A stretch of DNA of 64,000 nucleotides, from contig JAZKJV010005759.1 of assembly GCA_037367405.1 (NCBI GenBank), forward strand, positions 62,001 to 126,000, written 5' to 3'. Position numbers and translations under genes: made by a program. How positions within the stretch are numbered: the first letter of the stretch is position 1; each line of letters opens with the position of its first letter. The stretch is from Ottelia alismoides (lineage: Eukaryota; Streptophyta; Magnoliopsida; Alismatales; Hydrocharitaceae). The notes beneath the pieces are model-generated. The model was not told the DNA's origin, searched no databases, and saw only the letters and a list, made by a program, of their open reading frames with translations. Shown here piece by piece: positions 31,839 to 44,112 of the stretch.

Positions 31839-34810
31839 TGATGAATCTCGTATCCATCATGCTAAAAACTCCTTATTAAAATCCCTGCTTAAACAAGCCA
31901 ATAAAAATATCCTCTAATTCTCTATTTTTATCATGTACCATATTGTGTATAATTAGCCTTTAATTATTTAATTACCCTTATTTTTCTGTAATTATTTTAT
32001 CATTCAAAAACCCCTAAAAATTAGGTAGATAAGTTGTCTATAATTCACTGACCCTTAAAAAGATAAAAAATGCAAAAAAATCTGAAAACCACAAACTTGG
32101 TATTTTTACCCTCTTGAAAATACCCCCAAAAATAGCTTTTGTACAGATGACCTCTTTTGGCTTTTTGACCAACATGAAAGTTGTAGATCTCATCGAGAGG
32201 AGCAACTTTCATGTTTTAACTTTTTCCAAATTCGGCCTCTAGCTATTTCTTTTTTAATTTTCTTTGTATTTATTTTTTGAATTAATTTGATTGGGCCACG
32301 TGGCGCCCCCTGGGCCGCCCACGTGGCCCGCTCATCCTCTCGCCACCCGACGGCCTCCTGGGCCGTTGGATCACCTCAATCCCGCCTTCATCTGAGCCCT
32401 TCATCACGCCTCACTCCTCAGCCGCCCGATCTAATCTTAGATCAGATCATGACCGCCCACTAGCGCCTGATCCACAGCCCTTCGATCCCATCCTCATCCA
32501 ACACTCCTCCTTGCGCCACGTCTCCACTCCTCCAGAGCCGCACGATTCCACTTTCATCCTACGGTGGCCAACGCTCCACGTCACCCCTCTAACCTCCACC
32601 GAACGATCTTCTCCAACTCTCCATCGCAACCACCCGTTAGCGCCTCGCATTCAGCCGTACGATCAGATCTAATGATCTGATCGCATCCCTCCGTTCGCGC
32701 CTCAATCCCAGCCGTTGGATCCCTTGATCCAACGGCTGTATCTCATCGTCAACCTCCGTAACCCCCCTCACCTCCAGCCGTTTCACCGCGGCACCAGCGC
32801 CCCCTTCCTTTTCTCGCCAACACCTCCGACCGCCTCTTTTGCTCATAACGCCACCTACACAAAGCCATAACTTCCGCCATCCTCGCGAACCCCATCAAAC
32901 GCCATCTCCATTACTCCTCTTCATCATTTCAGCCGTTGAAACCCTCGTCGTCACCACCGTAACCGTCGGATACCTCCGCCTATTTAGACCCCTCCCCCGC
33001 CACCAGAATCGTGGTCCACCATTGTGGGGCCTCCACCTAGCCTCCTCCGCCCCTCTGGTGACAGTGGAGGGGCGGAATTGTTGAGACGAAGACGGTGTTG
33101 GCCTGGTGTTGACCCACGGCCTACTCCGCCGTGTTCTGGTGGCTCCACCACCGACGAGCCCCCTGGAACGATCGACCAGGTCGAGGCGAAGACCCCGGGC
33201 TCTTCGGAGCTCAGCCCAGATCAATTTCCCTCCGCCATCACCTCGCTCCGGCGAGGTGAATTTTATTCCTTTTTCTCATAATTTTACCGACTCCATAACC
33301 TACCTACTCCCTCGTCAGATCAACTCACCATCTTCGCCACGCCACCAGCAACCTCGCCGACCCTCTTCCCCTTCTCCAGGACCTCCCCCGCTCCATTCCC
33401 CTTCTTCTCCCGCTCTGGCGGCGAAGAAGCCTCCGGCCACCATTCCCGACGCCTCCACGGCTGACCACTCACCTCACGAACACTCACGCACCTTCCGCAC
33501 GCACGCTTCGGCTAAACTAACCTTGCAGATCCTCAATGGCCGGAGCGAGTCACCCAGCTCCGACCGACAGCTCCGCCACCGGCAGCCCTTCATCGATCTG
33601 CCCTTCTTCATGCTGCTGGAGCACCGCATCGCCACCAGCTTCCTCGCGAGGACTTCAGACATCTCCTTCGATCTTCAGGTGGACTCGCGAGGCTCGGCGG
33701 AGCTCTGAGCGTGTCACCGGAGCCCCGCCTCTTCCGGTGACTCGCGGAGGAGGATGACTTACAGGCACCGTCCGATCCTCCTGATCGGGAGTCCAGATGA
33801 TACCACGTGGTCGACCCGAGCCTCTTCCCCGACCTATAGGCTCGGGTCATCCGAGCCTCAAGACGAACCACAGAAAGCAGCCACGTGTCCCGAACCGGAG
33901 GTGGCGCCCGAGCCTAGGCGCCCCACGTGCGAGGCACGTGGGGGGCTGGGTAAATTGCAAGAACGACCTCGAAAGAACTGATATTTCCTCTTTGGTCCCC
34001 AGGCACGTGCCCGCACGTGCATGCCTGGGTAAATTACAGGGAGGCCCTCCAGGTTTAAAGAAATTGCAAATATGCCCCTGCGCGCAATGGAAAAATTACA
34101 TCTGGGCCCAGGCGATTTTTCATATTTGCATTTAGGTCCCTCCAGGGACCTAAATGCAATATTTATCCCTTTATTTTATTGCATTTTTATTACAATTATG
34201 CCCTTGCACTGTTTTTAGCATAACTTGAGCATCGTAGGTCCAAATTGCATGATTTTAGTTTCATTTTGATCCTTATTTTGTCCTCTACATTTTACCATGC
34301 TTACTTGTCCCATTTGACACTGTTTTAATTTAAGTGATTTTTTTATGTCATAAATGGGACCATGCTCTACTTGTCTTGAATGAGTTGATGATCGATTTTT
34401 AATGATGTGTTCAAATTGGCTCTAATTTCATTCTATATTACGTTGCTCTCATTTTAGGGTATAATTGTAGCATTTTATTCATCATGCATATTCCTTTGCA
34501 TTATTAGCCCATGCATCACTTTAACTTGCATAAAAACAAGATAAAAAAATTGCATATATCATAGCATCGCTTTGCATTGCCTTGTAAGATGAATATGGAC
34601 CTGAAATTGAGATTAACTGACATTAAGCCTTCATGAATCGAAATTCAATACTCTGATTAGGCTGCCGTATCCCTGTGTTCGACCTTGGTACACTTACCAA
34701 GTATAAATATTCCACATCATTCAAGGTCTGTGGTTTTTGCTGAACAAAATTCGCCTCCTGTACTACAGCATTATTCATCACTATTATTGAGGCAAATTTT
34801 ACGTTCATCA
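31839..34810 (+). repeat. E4 LTR-c
   Basis: 2972 bp, the same length as LTR-a and its closest relative. TATA-like box at 32981-32987. It ends TTCATCA and is followed by the duplication GGTGG and minus-strand E3 sequence. Confidence 0.95.
32709..32738. repeat. Hairpin/palindrome in LTR-c
   Basis: Arms CAGCCGTTGGATC / GATCCAACGGCTG, 13 bp perfect, loop CCTT. Probably the ancestral form. Confidence 0.9.
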
Positions 34811-34815
34811 GGTGG
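34811..34815. repeat. Target-site duplication of E4, right copy (GGTGG)
   Basis: It matches 20948-20952. Confidence 0.9.
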
Positions 34816-35018
34816 TGCTCTCATGCCATTGTTTTCTATAAAAAAACTTCAATTAGATCCTTCATCTATATAAATCCTCCAGTTTCAATTACAATTATCC
34901 TCAAGACTATAATTTCAATTTTCTTCTAGGCTCATATCAAATTTTTGATAACTAAAACATCTTCCAATATTTATAGACAACTCCTAATATAATTCTTCCT
35001 CAAGATCCTAAAACCTTT
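34816..35018 (-). other. E3 leader and first codons of gag
   Basis: On the minus strand this runs from the primer site to an ATG at 34829-34827. The frame from that ATG meets TGA at the third codon, so either this copy is dead there or another start was used. No further coding is seen before E4. Confidence 0.6.
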
Positions 35019-35030
35019 GCTCTGATACCA
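35019..35030 (-). other. E3 primer-binding site (tRNA-iMet)
   Basis: The minus strand reads TGGTATCAGAGC, five bases inside the 5' LTR. Confidence 0.93.
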
Positions 35031-35035
35031 CAAGT

Positions 35036-37190
35036 TGTCACGACCCGTCCCGCTAATCGGAACGTGCCGTGACAGAGATCTTTCTTCTCCTTTTATTTTT
35101 CCTCGAGTACACATGTGGCAATCTCAAAGAACATAACATCTTTGTATTTCAAGTTCACAACACCAAGAAGTGTATTACACAAGTTCTGTCTATTACAACT
35201 TCTTACAAAATAACAGACAATACAAAACAACGAAAAGCAAAAGCCACCTCCTCCTAGTGTATCAGTGGTCTTTTCCCCTGCTATTCGTGATTTTGCTGAT
35301 CTGTAAATAATTATAATATAAAAGGATGAGTCTAAACCCATTTATGAGCCTAGACCCAGTGAAAGGATCTCAAGCTTTTTACATATAGCTAAAATCTGAA
35401 ATATGAGCATCATAACAAAATTTATGCTGAATACTGTGAAATAGCTTGAAAGAGACTTTATGACAGAAATTACATATAACAACATGCTAGTTTTGCAATT
35501 GAACGTTGAAATCACGTCAAAAGCAGATAAACTGAAACATAATCATCACTATCAATCTGTTTGTACTAATCACCACTGTGGCTAAGTTATTGACTCATGA
35601 ACGCTGAAACAAAGCTAAGTCATACGTGCAGACGGTCCTAAAGACCAAAAACACCCTGCATACGGCCCAAAGCCTATATGTATACAGAATGCGGACCCAA
35701 AGTCCTCTTGATACCATATCTAATGGTTTGCCATATCTAATGGCGATTTCAGGGTCATATCTAATGACATCACCATATCTATTGGCTAGTTCATGATTTG
35801 TATAAAAGAGCTACTGTGGTGCTTATCTTCTGATTCTTTTCTTGTCACTAATAAACCGTACTCTTGCTAATTCAAGCTCATAACAGCTCTGATTCATGAT
35901 CATAAAACAATCTGGCATAGCATGCATATTCTGACAACTAGAACTATTGAAAACCGATCCATATTGTATAGTAACTGTGCAAAAACATATTTCTTATAAA
36001 TAATGCTCAAATCTAGGTAGTGAAACTTATGTTTCGTGTTCCACAAGGAACAAAATGCTTGAAAACGTGCTATCATGATAAAAGACTTGAATCAACATCT
36101 GAAATACGTTCTAAAGCTCTGATTTCATATCAACTGTATGGTACTTGAAATTCATGCGTAAAAGCTTTAGAAAACACGATTTCATACTTGCTATTCAAAA
36201 CCATGCATAAAAGCTAAAGACTAGTGCTCTAAAATAGCGCTTGAGAATCCCTCACCTGATCGATATCTAACTCGAGTCGAGATCTCCTTCTTTGGTGAAT
36301 CCCCTCCTATAGCCGTCTTAGATTGAATACTGCGGTTTGATGCGGACAGAACTTTGTTACGACTTTTAATGCGCTCTTGATCACCGACAGAGCTTCGTCG
36401 TACTCCTATCGTGCTCCTCCAGCAACCTCGATGACCTTATGGCTCTAGGGTGGTGAGAGGGGCGTTGGATGAAGTGAATGGAATGGTGGGGAGGTCATGG
36501 GTATATATAGGCCTCCACCCCCTTTACATGTGTGACATGTGTCAACATGTAAGGGAGGCTCCAAGACACATGTTGCCTCTCATCCATGTATGAAGACACA
36601 TGGCAACACTTGCCATTCATACACCATGGCACATGTCTTATTCATGAGAAAACTTGTTGCCCAAGCAAGAGGCTACACCATGACACGTGTTAGTCTTAGA
36701 ATGATGACACATGATACTATTGAGTTTTTGACACTTGTCCTGACTATATAATGACACGTGTCCCATGATTTCCTCTCCATGTGTCCTACTTTTGCTAATG
36801 ACACTTAGTTATCACTAATGACGGGTAATTAGCACTAATCATGCTTAATTAGTCTTAATGATGTGATTATGGGCTAATGAGTATAAATCTATAACATTAT
36901 GGGCCGTATGCTAGTAGTGGCTTCTACTACTTATAAGGTACTACCAAAATTACTGATTACTAGATGTGGTACTATGTTTTGATGTGCTACACAATTCAGA
37001 GAACCTTTTGAAGTCCATTTTTTATACAAGATGGTCTTTGATATAAACACAACAAGTTCAATGAAATCATTGCATCAAGGCGAATCTATTGACTACGATA
37101 TTCGTAAAGTGTGAATACTATCAGTCCAATATTTCCTTGAAATAACACTTGATAACATTCAAAAGCATGGTGTACAAAATGCATATTACA
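35036..37190 (-). repeat. E3 5' LTR (right-hand copy)
   Basis: Plus-strand edges TGTCACGACCCG and GCATATTACA. TATA box at 36502-36509, E-box cluster 36528-36785, ATATCTAATGG array at about 35711-35786. The duplication TGTAC follows at 37191. Confidence 0.94.
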
Positions 37191-37195
37191 TGTAC
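37191..37195. repeat. Target-site duplication of E3, right copy (TGTAC)
   Basis: It matches 16008-16012. E2 sequence resumes after it. Confidence 0.9.
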
Positions 37196-38324
37196 TTCCC
37201 CTCCTATTTTCTCGGGGTATGATTCGTCGAGTACCGTGCATTCGGGGGATCAGGGCACCCATCGTGGTTTTTTTCGCATCTTCGGTTTTCCGCGGCTTTT
37301 TTCAAGGCTAGGTGCTTTATTAGGATTTTCGTTTTCCTATCTGATTGTGCTTTCGTAGCTAGTCTTAGGACTCGTAACCTAGGTGCATGATTTTGGGATT
37401 TTTATAAAAAAATAAAGACACTCGGTAGACGTTTGTCTGAAAAAACCCAAAAAAAATAAAAATCCAAAAATAAAATCGGGACTGCTAACGTATTTGATCT
37501 TAAAACAAACGTAAGATTCAATTGATTTTGGAGAGTAATCCCCACACATTTCTTCTCAGAGTGCGCGAGTGAGAGACGACCCGTAAGGATAGAACCAAAA
37601 ACACGTATTTCTCGCGAAATACTACTTAGTCTATACACCTAATCATCGCTTTTCAGTGGGTACGTTCGGGTAGCCAGAAATGATCCGGGTTTACTTAGCA
37701 GAGTGGGAGGTTTAGAGGACACTGCGTAAGGCTCCGTCCTCAAGTAACACAGGTAGCCAGAAATGGTTCGTACTTACCCCCATACTGGCTGAGAGCAAGT
37801 AGTTTACTGTAAAGACTCAGGACAGTGTTTCGGGGAAACACCGGGCACCTATCAGCTCGCGTTAACCGAGATTATACTTGTTTGCTAATACAACTCTAAA
37901 ACCAATAAGATAAAGGACCGAACTCTTACGGTCATCATCGGGTTGTGTTGGTGAAAATGGGGTTTGCTTTGTGTCTGCTTGCGAGGCGTGAGTTACCGCA
38001 GCTTTAGGCGTTTCCATCTTGCTTGAATCGTAAATTGTGCTCTCCCGATCATTCTGTTGACATCGAAGATGATGACTCGATGGCTTTTCTGCTCAGACTT
38101 GAGCTCTCGACCGTCCACCGTCCGTCGTACATCTTCACAAGCTCGAGATGACCCTCTTCCCAAGTTGGTCCTTTCTGATCTCGAGGAGAGTCAGACCCAG
38201 ACTCCCTCGCCTCCCGGCTAGTCTATTGAGGCAGACCCTTATCTCAATACATCATCGATATCTCCAGCTGATATTTTTGCTGAGTTCTTACAAGAAGTTT
38301 TCTTTCCTAGCAGATCTGACACAC
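37196..38324 (+). other. E2 leader, 3' part
   Basis: Non-coding stretch between the E3 insertion and gag. The only recognisable item is block A at 37694-37795. With 15624-16012 the untranslated leader is about 1.5 kb, long but normal for Athila-type elements. Confidence 0.75.
37694..37795 (+). other. Conserved non-coding block A, E2 leader
   Basis: GAGGAC / GTCCTC can pair (6 bp) around a loop of about 19 bases. GTCCTCAAGTAACAC and CCATACTGGCTGA are shared with E4. Its place in the leader suggests a role in RNA handling such as packaging; this is inference. Confidence 0.75.
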
Positions 38325-39880
38325 ATGGCTCGTGGCAAAGGATCAACAGAGGAGAGGCCAGCAGCTGAGGATCACCATGACGGAAGACTAGATTCAGCCG
38401 CAGACATCATGACATGAACTCTCGATACTTTACAACAGATAAACTTGCAGATTCGAGAACAATTTAGAACTCAAACTGAGTTGCGGGCTGAATAGCCGAG
38501 CTATGAGCAGGAGCCGGGAACCCTTTACCTCCTGCAGTGGTTCCCGCCACTTTACGAGATGAGTATGACCTGGGCGCGAGAATGCTCCATCATTGGATTC
38601 GGCTGCTGCCGAATCAAGGGCCATACAAGTTGAGGTCGTCCTTCATCTCATTGCTTCCCAAGTTCTACAAGAATGCTACAGAGGAGCCGTTTACCTTTCT
38701 GCAGCAGTTCGAGATGATCTGTGGTATGGCTAGCTATCCAGGAGTTACGTAGGAGGCTGTTCGCCTCAAAGCCTTTCCCTTCACCTTAGCAGATAAGGCA
38801 CTTCACTGGTTAAGCCATCTAGGAAGGGAAGTTTCTACACGGGACGATTTGAAGTCCACATTCCTGCGTAAGTATTTTCCTCTGGGAAGGATGAACATGA
38901 TGAGGAGTCATATCTCCAACTTCACGCAGCTTCCGAATGAATCTTTCCATGAGGCATGGGATAGATTCAAAGATCTTACAGAGAGATGTCCGCATCATGA
39001 GATACCAATGAAGGTGCTACTGCAGAATTATTTTGGAGGACTCCAGCCAGATATTCAGGGGCTAGTGAGTGCCATATGTGGTGGAAGTTATTTGAATAAG
39101 GATGCTGAGTCAGTCTAGTCCATCTTCGAAGGGATGATAGAGAACTCGAGAGTCGTCGACTCTACTCGGGCATTCCAGAAGGCCCCTCAACCACCACATC
39201 ATCGAGAGCATCATAAGATGGCTACTATTTCAGAGTCTGAATCCAACACCAACATAGACTTCATTAGCGAGAAATTAACGTTGGTGGATGTGATTCAGAA
39301 ACAAGTTCAGGACTTACAACCGCTGCGAGAGTTTGAGAAACTCTCATCTCTGCCTCAGCAGTTGAGTGATTTCACGAAGAAGGTTTCAGAGCTTTAACTT
39401 CAGTACCAACATGCCCAATCTTCTTCGACTACGCAACCTGCATAGAGGACTTTACCCGCTCCACCCACCCGACAGATTCATTTTGTTCAGAGCGAGCCCA
39501 AGACTCTCCAGATTGATTGGTATGAGGATTAGCCTCATGCCAATCCCGATCAGATCACCAATACTGTAGATATGGATGTTGAGCCTCAAGCCACTCTTGA
39601 GATCAACGGGATTTGGTATACTACGATTCAGTAACCGAGTGTACCCCATCATCATCCGCACCAGTACAGTCACCCGCAGCATGGATGTCCATACTTTCAA
39701 CACCTACAGAACTTCACGCAGAAGCAGTCTCACCATCATGCTTATGAGAGACCACATTCCTATCAGTATCCTGCTAACCATTCACAGCCATATCAATATC
39801 AGCTGCGGAAACAATCTTCCTTTACACTACAGAGATCCTCCCATCTTTCTACCTCAAAGCAATACATGCCAAGGCAGGAG
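38325..39880 (+). pseudogene. E2 gag, broken
   Basis: The ATG at 38325 gives MARGKGSTEERPAAEDHH. Stops lie at about 38415 and 38493. The capsid-like domain follows in pieces: FISLLPKFYKNATEEPFTFL (about 38640), LADKALHWLSHLGREVSTRD, then LRKYFPLGRMNMMRSHISNF, FHEAWDRFKDLTERCPHHEI and FGGLQPDIQGLVSAICGG up to about 39118, with a TAG after the first piece (about 38750) and another near 39116. The rest to 39880 is shifted several times and rich in Gln, His and Pro. The fragment order and the FxxAWxRFKxL motif fit Athila gag. Confidence 0.85.
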
Positions 39881-40750
39881 AGAGTAGAAAGCCAAGGTCA
39901 CCACACTGAACCTGAGATGACTTCACAGGCTCATGCTCTAAATCAAATCATGGATATGTTGAGTATGCTCCAAATTGCACACAAAACAGAGATGGAGCAG
40001 GTTAACCGTCGTCTGGATGAGTTAACCGCACCGAAGACCACTCTCCCAGCCCAGCCTCAGACGAATCCGAATAACAAGAGGAGGCATCGAGATCAGGTAG
40101 ACAACACTACATGTATGATCTCTTTTCCTGAATTTTTATCTAACTTCATTCATCTCAGGAGCGGTAGATCACCACAAGCACCTGATGGAGTAGAGGAGAG
40201 GGCACTTGATGAGGAGCAGGAGCAAATCCATGAGCAGCCAGATTCTGATGTTGAGGAGGAGAACCAACACATTGATGAGGACCACCATGAAGATCAGATA
40301 GAAGGGAGCGATGTTGAAACAATTGACATGGATACCAGCGAGACAGACGATGATATCACACCAGACCATGCAGATACTCCCGACAAAAATATGTCTTCTG
40401 CTGTTTTAGAGAGTTTTGTACATAATTATGAAACTCTCAATGTACAAGCTGATTCTGAAATCAATAAAGAGTATGACTTTCTCATTCCCGATATTGTTCC
40501 TTTTCCTGATGCTTTGTTTAGAAGAGGAAAGAAAAATAACAAAAAGCATGTTGTGACTCCAGAGACTGAAAGACTATTAAAAGACCACATCTTCTTGAAG
40601 ATCCCACTTCACGATGCCTTGGATCATTTTCCAACTCTCAAGAATCAGTTGAAAAACCAATGCATGATGCGTAGGAAAAAGAGATCACGTACAGAGAAAC
40701 ATGTTTTGACCAAGACTACATCATGCGCTATTCAGAATAAGTTAACTTAG
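39866..40750 (+). pseudogene. E2 Gag-Pol linker region, acidic, 294 open codons
   Basis: The longest open frame of E2 outside pol. It has an N-terminal coiled coil (LNQIMDMLSMLQIAHKTEME), a long acidic, low-complexity part (residues about 105-175, many Glu, Asp and His) and a basic C-terminal part (FRRGKKNNKKH, then MMRRKKRSR). The last residues (TTSCAIQNKLT) lead into the protease across a TAG at about 40748. This layout is that of the Athila segment before protease. No enzyme motif is present. Confidence 0.75.
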
Positions 40751-41295
40751 AAGAAGAAGTATTCAGGAGCACATTATGTCAGATGCGAGATCGCAAATGC
40801 TGAATTTGATCGCACTCTATTAGATAACGGTTCCTCGATCAATTTGATACCATCTTCTTTACTCGACAAGTTCGAGTTAGGTCCTCTTTACAAATCCCGC
40901 GAGATCCTTCAGTTTGCTGATAGATTGTAAAGAGACCTAGGGGCATATTAAGGAACATTATCATAATCATGCAAGGCCTGCAAATCCCAGTGGACTTTAC
41001 TGTCCTGGACATGGATTTCCCTACACAGTTGTACCTTACCCAAATCATTCTTGGGAGGCCTTTCTTAGAGACCGCGAAGGCTCTCTTCGATTATGATACG
41101 GGAAAGGTATCTTTTCACACCGAGGGAGAGAAGGCACATATAGAGATGGTGAGAGAATCAAACACATCCAGTGATGCATCTTCCGATTTCTTGAGTTCTT
41201 TAGCCACTTGTGATTACATGGATGAGTTTCGCCTTGACGACCTTGAGAGGTATCGAGTAGAGACCCAAGATTTCCTAACAGAGGATGGGTCCTAG
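40751..41295 (+). pseudogene. E2 aspartic protease, broken
   Basis: The active-site motif LLDNGSSINLIP is at about 40817-40852. The frame has stops at about 40928 and 40948. The downstream part reads VLDMDFPTQLYLTQIILGRP, which holds the ILGRP protease motif, and continues open to 41295. It would release mature Gag and Pol proteins. Confidence 0.85.
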
Positions 41296-41659
41296 ACTAC
41301 AGTTGCCAGTTCTTCCGAAGGTACCTTATATTTCAGTATGGATGACGAGAAGTAGAGGGATCAGACTTCTGAAGAGTTTATTGCAGATCTTTCAGATTCA
41401 AAGTCTTTATACGATTCCTCCACTTCAAATGATCTAGAGATGGAGTTTCATTTAGCTAATTTGTTTTCCTCTAGTCATTCTGAGGATGAGCATAGTAGTG
41501 AGTCAGATGATATTTTAGACATCTTTTGTAGTCCGACTCTAGAGCATATTAAGATGGTGGATAACCAGACTGCAGATAATTCCACTACCAATACATATCC
41601 CAATAAATATAGATAAGGTTTCAACAGAGCCAGAATCTACCTTACCAGAGCTGAAGATA
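41296..41659 (+). pseudogene. E2 protease-RT spacer, decayed
   Basis: Acidic, Ser-rich codons in several frames (such as SSSHSEDEHSSESDDILD) with stops. No domain is recognised. Confidence 0.5.
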
Positions 41660-42720
41660 TTGCCACCAAATATGAAGCATGCTTTCCGTGCAGGTTCACA
41701 TCAACAGTTTCCGGTCATTATCAGCTCATCTTTGACTGAAGAACAAGAATCTCGTCTGACGGAGGTTCTTGAAAGAAACTGCAATGCTATTGGGTGGACT
41801 GTATCCGATCTCTGTGGGATTAATCCTGCTTTGTGTTCTCATCATAAATATCTCGATCATGATATCAAACCTTCCAGAGAATTTCAGCATAGATTGAATC
41901 TGGTTTTACGAGAGGTTGTCAAGAAAGAGATTACAAAATGATGCGACGCAGGGTTCATTTATCCCATCTCCAACTCTGAATGGGTTAGCCCATTACATGT
42001 TGTCCCAAAGAAGTCATGAATTCAAATGATTAAGAATGAGAGTGGAGAGGAGATTCCAAAGAGAGTAACCACGTCGTGGCGGGTGTATGTTGATTACAAG
42101 AAACTGAACACCGTGACGAAGAAGGACCGCTTCCCTTTGCCTTTTATAGACCAGGTCATAGAAATCTTGGCAGGGAAGGAATACTTTTGTTTCCTTGACG
42201 GTTACTCTGGATACAACCAGGTAACCATTGCTCCTGAAGATACGGAGAAAACCACCTTCACATGTCTGTTTGGCACGTATGCCTTTGGACGGATGCCCTT
42301 TGGATTGTGCAAAACCCCTGCTACTTTCCAGAGGTGTATGCTTGTTATTTTTGCAGACATGGTCGATGATTTTCTAGAGGTCTTTATGGATGATTTTTCG
42401 ATCTATGGTGAGTCCTTTAACGATTGTTTAGCGCACCTAGGTCAGGTTCTTCAGAAATGTTGTGAGGTAGATCTCGTTCTATCTTGGGAAAAGATCCATT
42501 TTATGGTTACACATGGGATCATGTTGGGGCACGTCATCTCCCAGCGAGGCATGGAGGTTGACCCTGCCAAGGTGGATGTCATCAAGAACCTCGAACCACC
42601 ATCCAACATTAAGCAGTTACGGTCATTTCTGGGGCATGTCGGCTTTTATAGGCGGTTCATCCAGGATTTCTCTACGATTGCCCGATCGTTAACTGAATTA
42701 TTAGGCAAAGACATCGAGTT
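41660..42720 (+). pseudogene. E2 reverse transcriptase
   Basis: The N-terminal fragment 41660-41941 (SSLTEEQESRLTEVLERN, IGWTVSDLCGINPALCSHH) ends in a stop. The segment up to 42020 (AGFIYPISNSEWVSPLHVVP) reaches another stop. From 42026 the frame is open to 43564. Core motifs: WRVYVDYKKLNTVTKKDRFP, FTCLFGTYAFGRMPFGL, and the active site FMDD at about 42382-42393, then GMEVDPAKVDVI and RSFLGHVGFYRRFIQDFS. The catalytic core is therefore uninterrupted although the copy is dead elsewhere. Confidence 0.92.
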
Positions 42721-43300
42721 CTTCTTAGATGACAAATGTCTTAATGACTTCCTCACATTAAAGGAAATAATTATCAGTGTTCCTGTCCTACAGCCACCTG
42801 ATTGGTCTCTACCCTTCGAGGTCATGAAAGATGCTTTAGATTTTGCGGTCAGGGCTGTATTAGGACAGAGGAGGAATGGACTTCCTGTTGCTATCCACTA
42901 TGTCAGCAGAACCTTAGATAATGCTCAACGTAATTACACTGTGATAGAAAAGGAGATGTTGGCAGTAGTGTTCACTTTAGATAAATTCAGAACTTATCTT
43001 CTTGGCTCCAAAATCACAGTCTATATTGATCATCCAGCTATCCATTTTTTGTTGGAAAAGAAGGATGCCAAGGCATGCCTTCTTAGATGGATTCTCTTAC
43101 TTCAGGAATTCGATTTGGATATTAAAGACAAACTTGGGGTAAAGAATGTGGTAGCTGATCATCTCTCCCGATTACAAACAGAGCAGCCTTCAGATGAGTA
43201 CACGCTAGAAATTGCAGAGAGATTTCCAGACGAGAGTACCTTTGCAGTTACCAAGCTTCCATGGTATGCAGATATAGTGAATTTTTTGGTCACACAGAAA
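42721..43300 (+). pseudogene. E2 RNase H
   Basis: In the same open frame as RT. The first acidic position is in MKDALDFAVRAVLGQ, Glu in YTVIEKEMLAVVF, Asp in VYIDHPAIHFLL and the final Asp in VVADHLSRL. The order is right for the family and no stop is seen in this domain. Confidence 0.88.
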
Positions 43301-44112
43301 AGTCCTCAGGCTTGGCCAAAGAATCAAGTTGATAGACTAGTTTCCGAGGCACGATACTACAATTGGGAGGATCCAATTCTTTTTCATGAGGGACCAAATT
43401 GTGTTTACATGGGTTGTATCCCTCAGGAGGAATATAATAGTGTCCTCACTCTATGCCATTCCTTAGAGGCAGGGGACATCACTCAGGGAAGAGAACAACA
43501 TAGAAGGTACTTCAGAGCGGATTATAGTGGCCGACTCTTACTAGAGATGCCTGCACATTTGTGAAGAGTTGCCCGGATTGTCAGAGAGCAGTAGGCACAG
43601 TCAGTGATAGAGATGCAATGCCTATGCGACATGTTATTATTTGCAAGATTTTTGATGCATGGGGCATAGATTTCATGGGACCGTTCCCTGCCAGCAGCGG
43701 CTTTGAGTACATTCTTCTCGCTGTAGATTATGTTAGTAGATGGGTGGAGGCTATACCCGCACGAACCGCAGACAGCAAAATAGTGTGCAAGTTTCTAAGG
43801 GAACATATTATTTCACGGTTCGGGATTTCCACGTATTCTTATTTTAGATGGGGGTAGCCATTTCATTAATAAGGAGGTCAAAAAGCTAGTGAAGCAATAC
43901 AACATTGATCACAAAGTAGCTTCTCCTTATCACCCACAGACGAACGGCATGGTTGAAGTCTCAAATAGGGAGGTGAAATCAATCTTGCAGAAATTAGTAC
44001 GACCGGATAGGAAGAATTGGTCATAGCTTCTAGATCAGGTTCTTTTGGCATATCGTACTGCATATAAGACTCGTTTAGTTACTTCACCATTCAGACTGGT
44101 TTATGGGAAGCC
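43301..44112 (+). pseudogene. E2 integrase, finger and core, frameshifted
   Basis: The first half of the zinc finger is degenerate (CHSLEAGDITQGREQ in place of a paired-His motif) and ends in TGA at 43562. The Cys pair is in VKSCPDCQRA. The core reads AWGIDFMGPFPASSGFEYIL (first Asp); a frameshift near 43840 precedes the second Asp (LDGGSHFINKEV), and Glu is in MVEVSNREVKSIL. A TAG lies at about 44023. All three DDE residues survive, in two frames. Confidence 0.87.

Larger units (their letters stand above)
20953..34810 (+). mobile_element. E4: non-coding (LARD-like) element in tandem form, three LTRs and two internal regions
   Basis: Layout: LTR-a 20953-23924, internal-1 23925-26404, LTR-b 26405-29380, internal-2 29381-31838, LTR-c 31839-34810. 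One 5-bp duplication, GGTGG, flanks the whole. Each LTR starts TGATGAATCTCG and ends TTCATCA, and each internal region starts with a tRNA-Asp primer site and ends with a G-rich polypurine tract. The internal regions (about 2.46-2.48 kb) hold no gag or pol, so the family must depend on proteins of another element; shared cis blocks point to an Athila-type helper such as E2. Confidence 0.93.
16013..37190 (-). mobile_element. E3: minus-strand chromovirus with internal deletion, inserted in the E2 leader
   Basis: On the minus strand the order is 5' LTR (37190-35036), tRNA-iMet primer site (35030-35019), a short leader and gag start, the E4 insertion, a gag-RT fusion, RNase H, integrase, chromodomain, polypurine tract (18191-18176) and 3' LTR (18175-16013). 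Without E4 it is about 7.3 kb, with only about 3.0 kb between the LTRs. That is too short for a full gag-pol: most of gag, the protease and the first part of reverse transcriptase are missing. The LTRs differ at about 4 of the first 105 positions compared. Confidence 0.93.
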
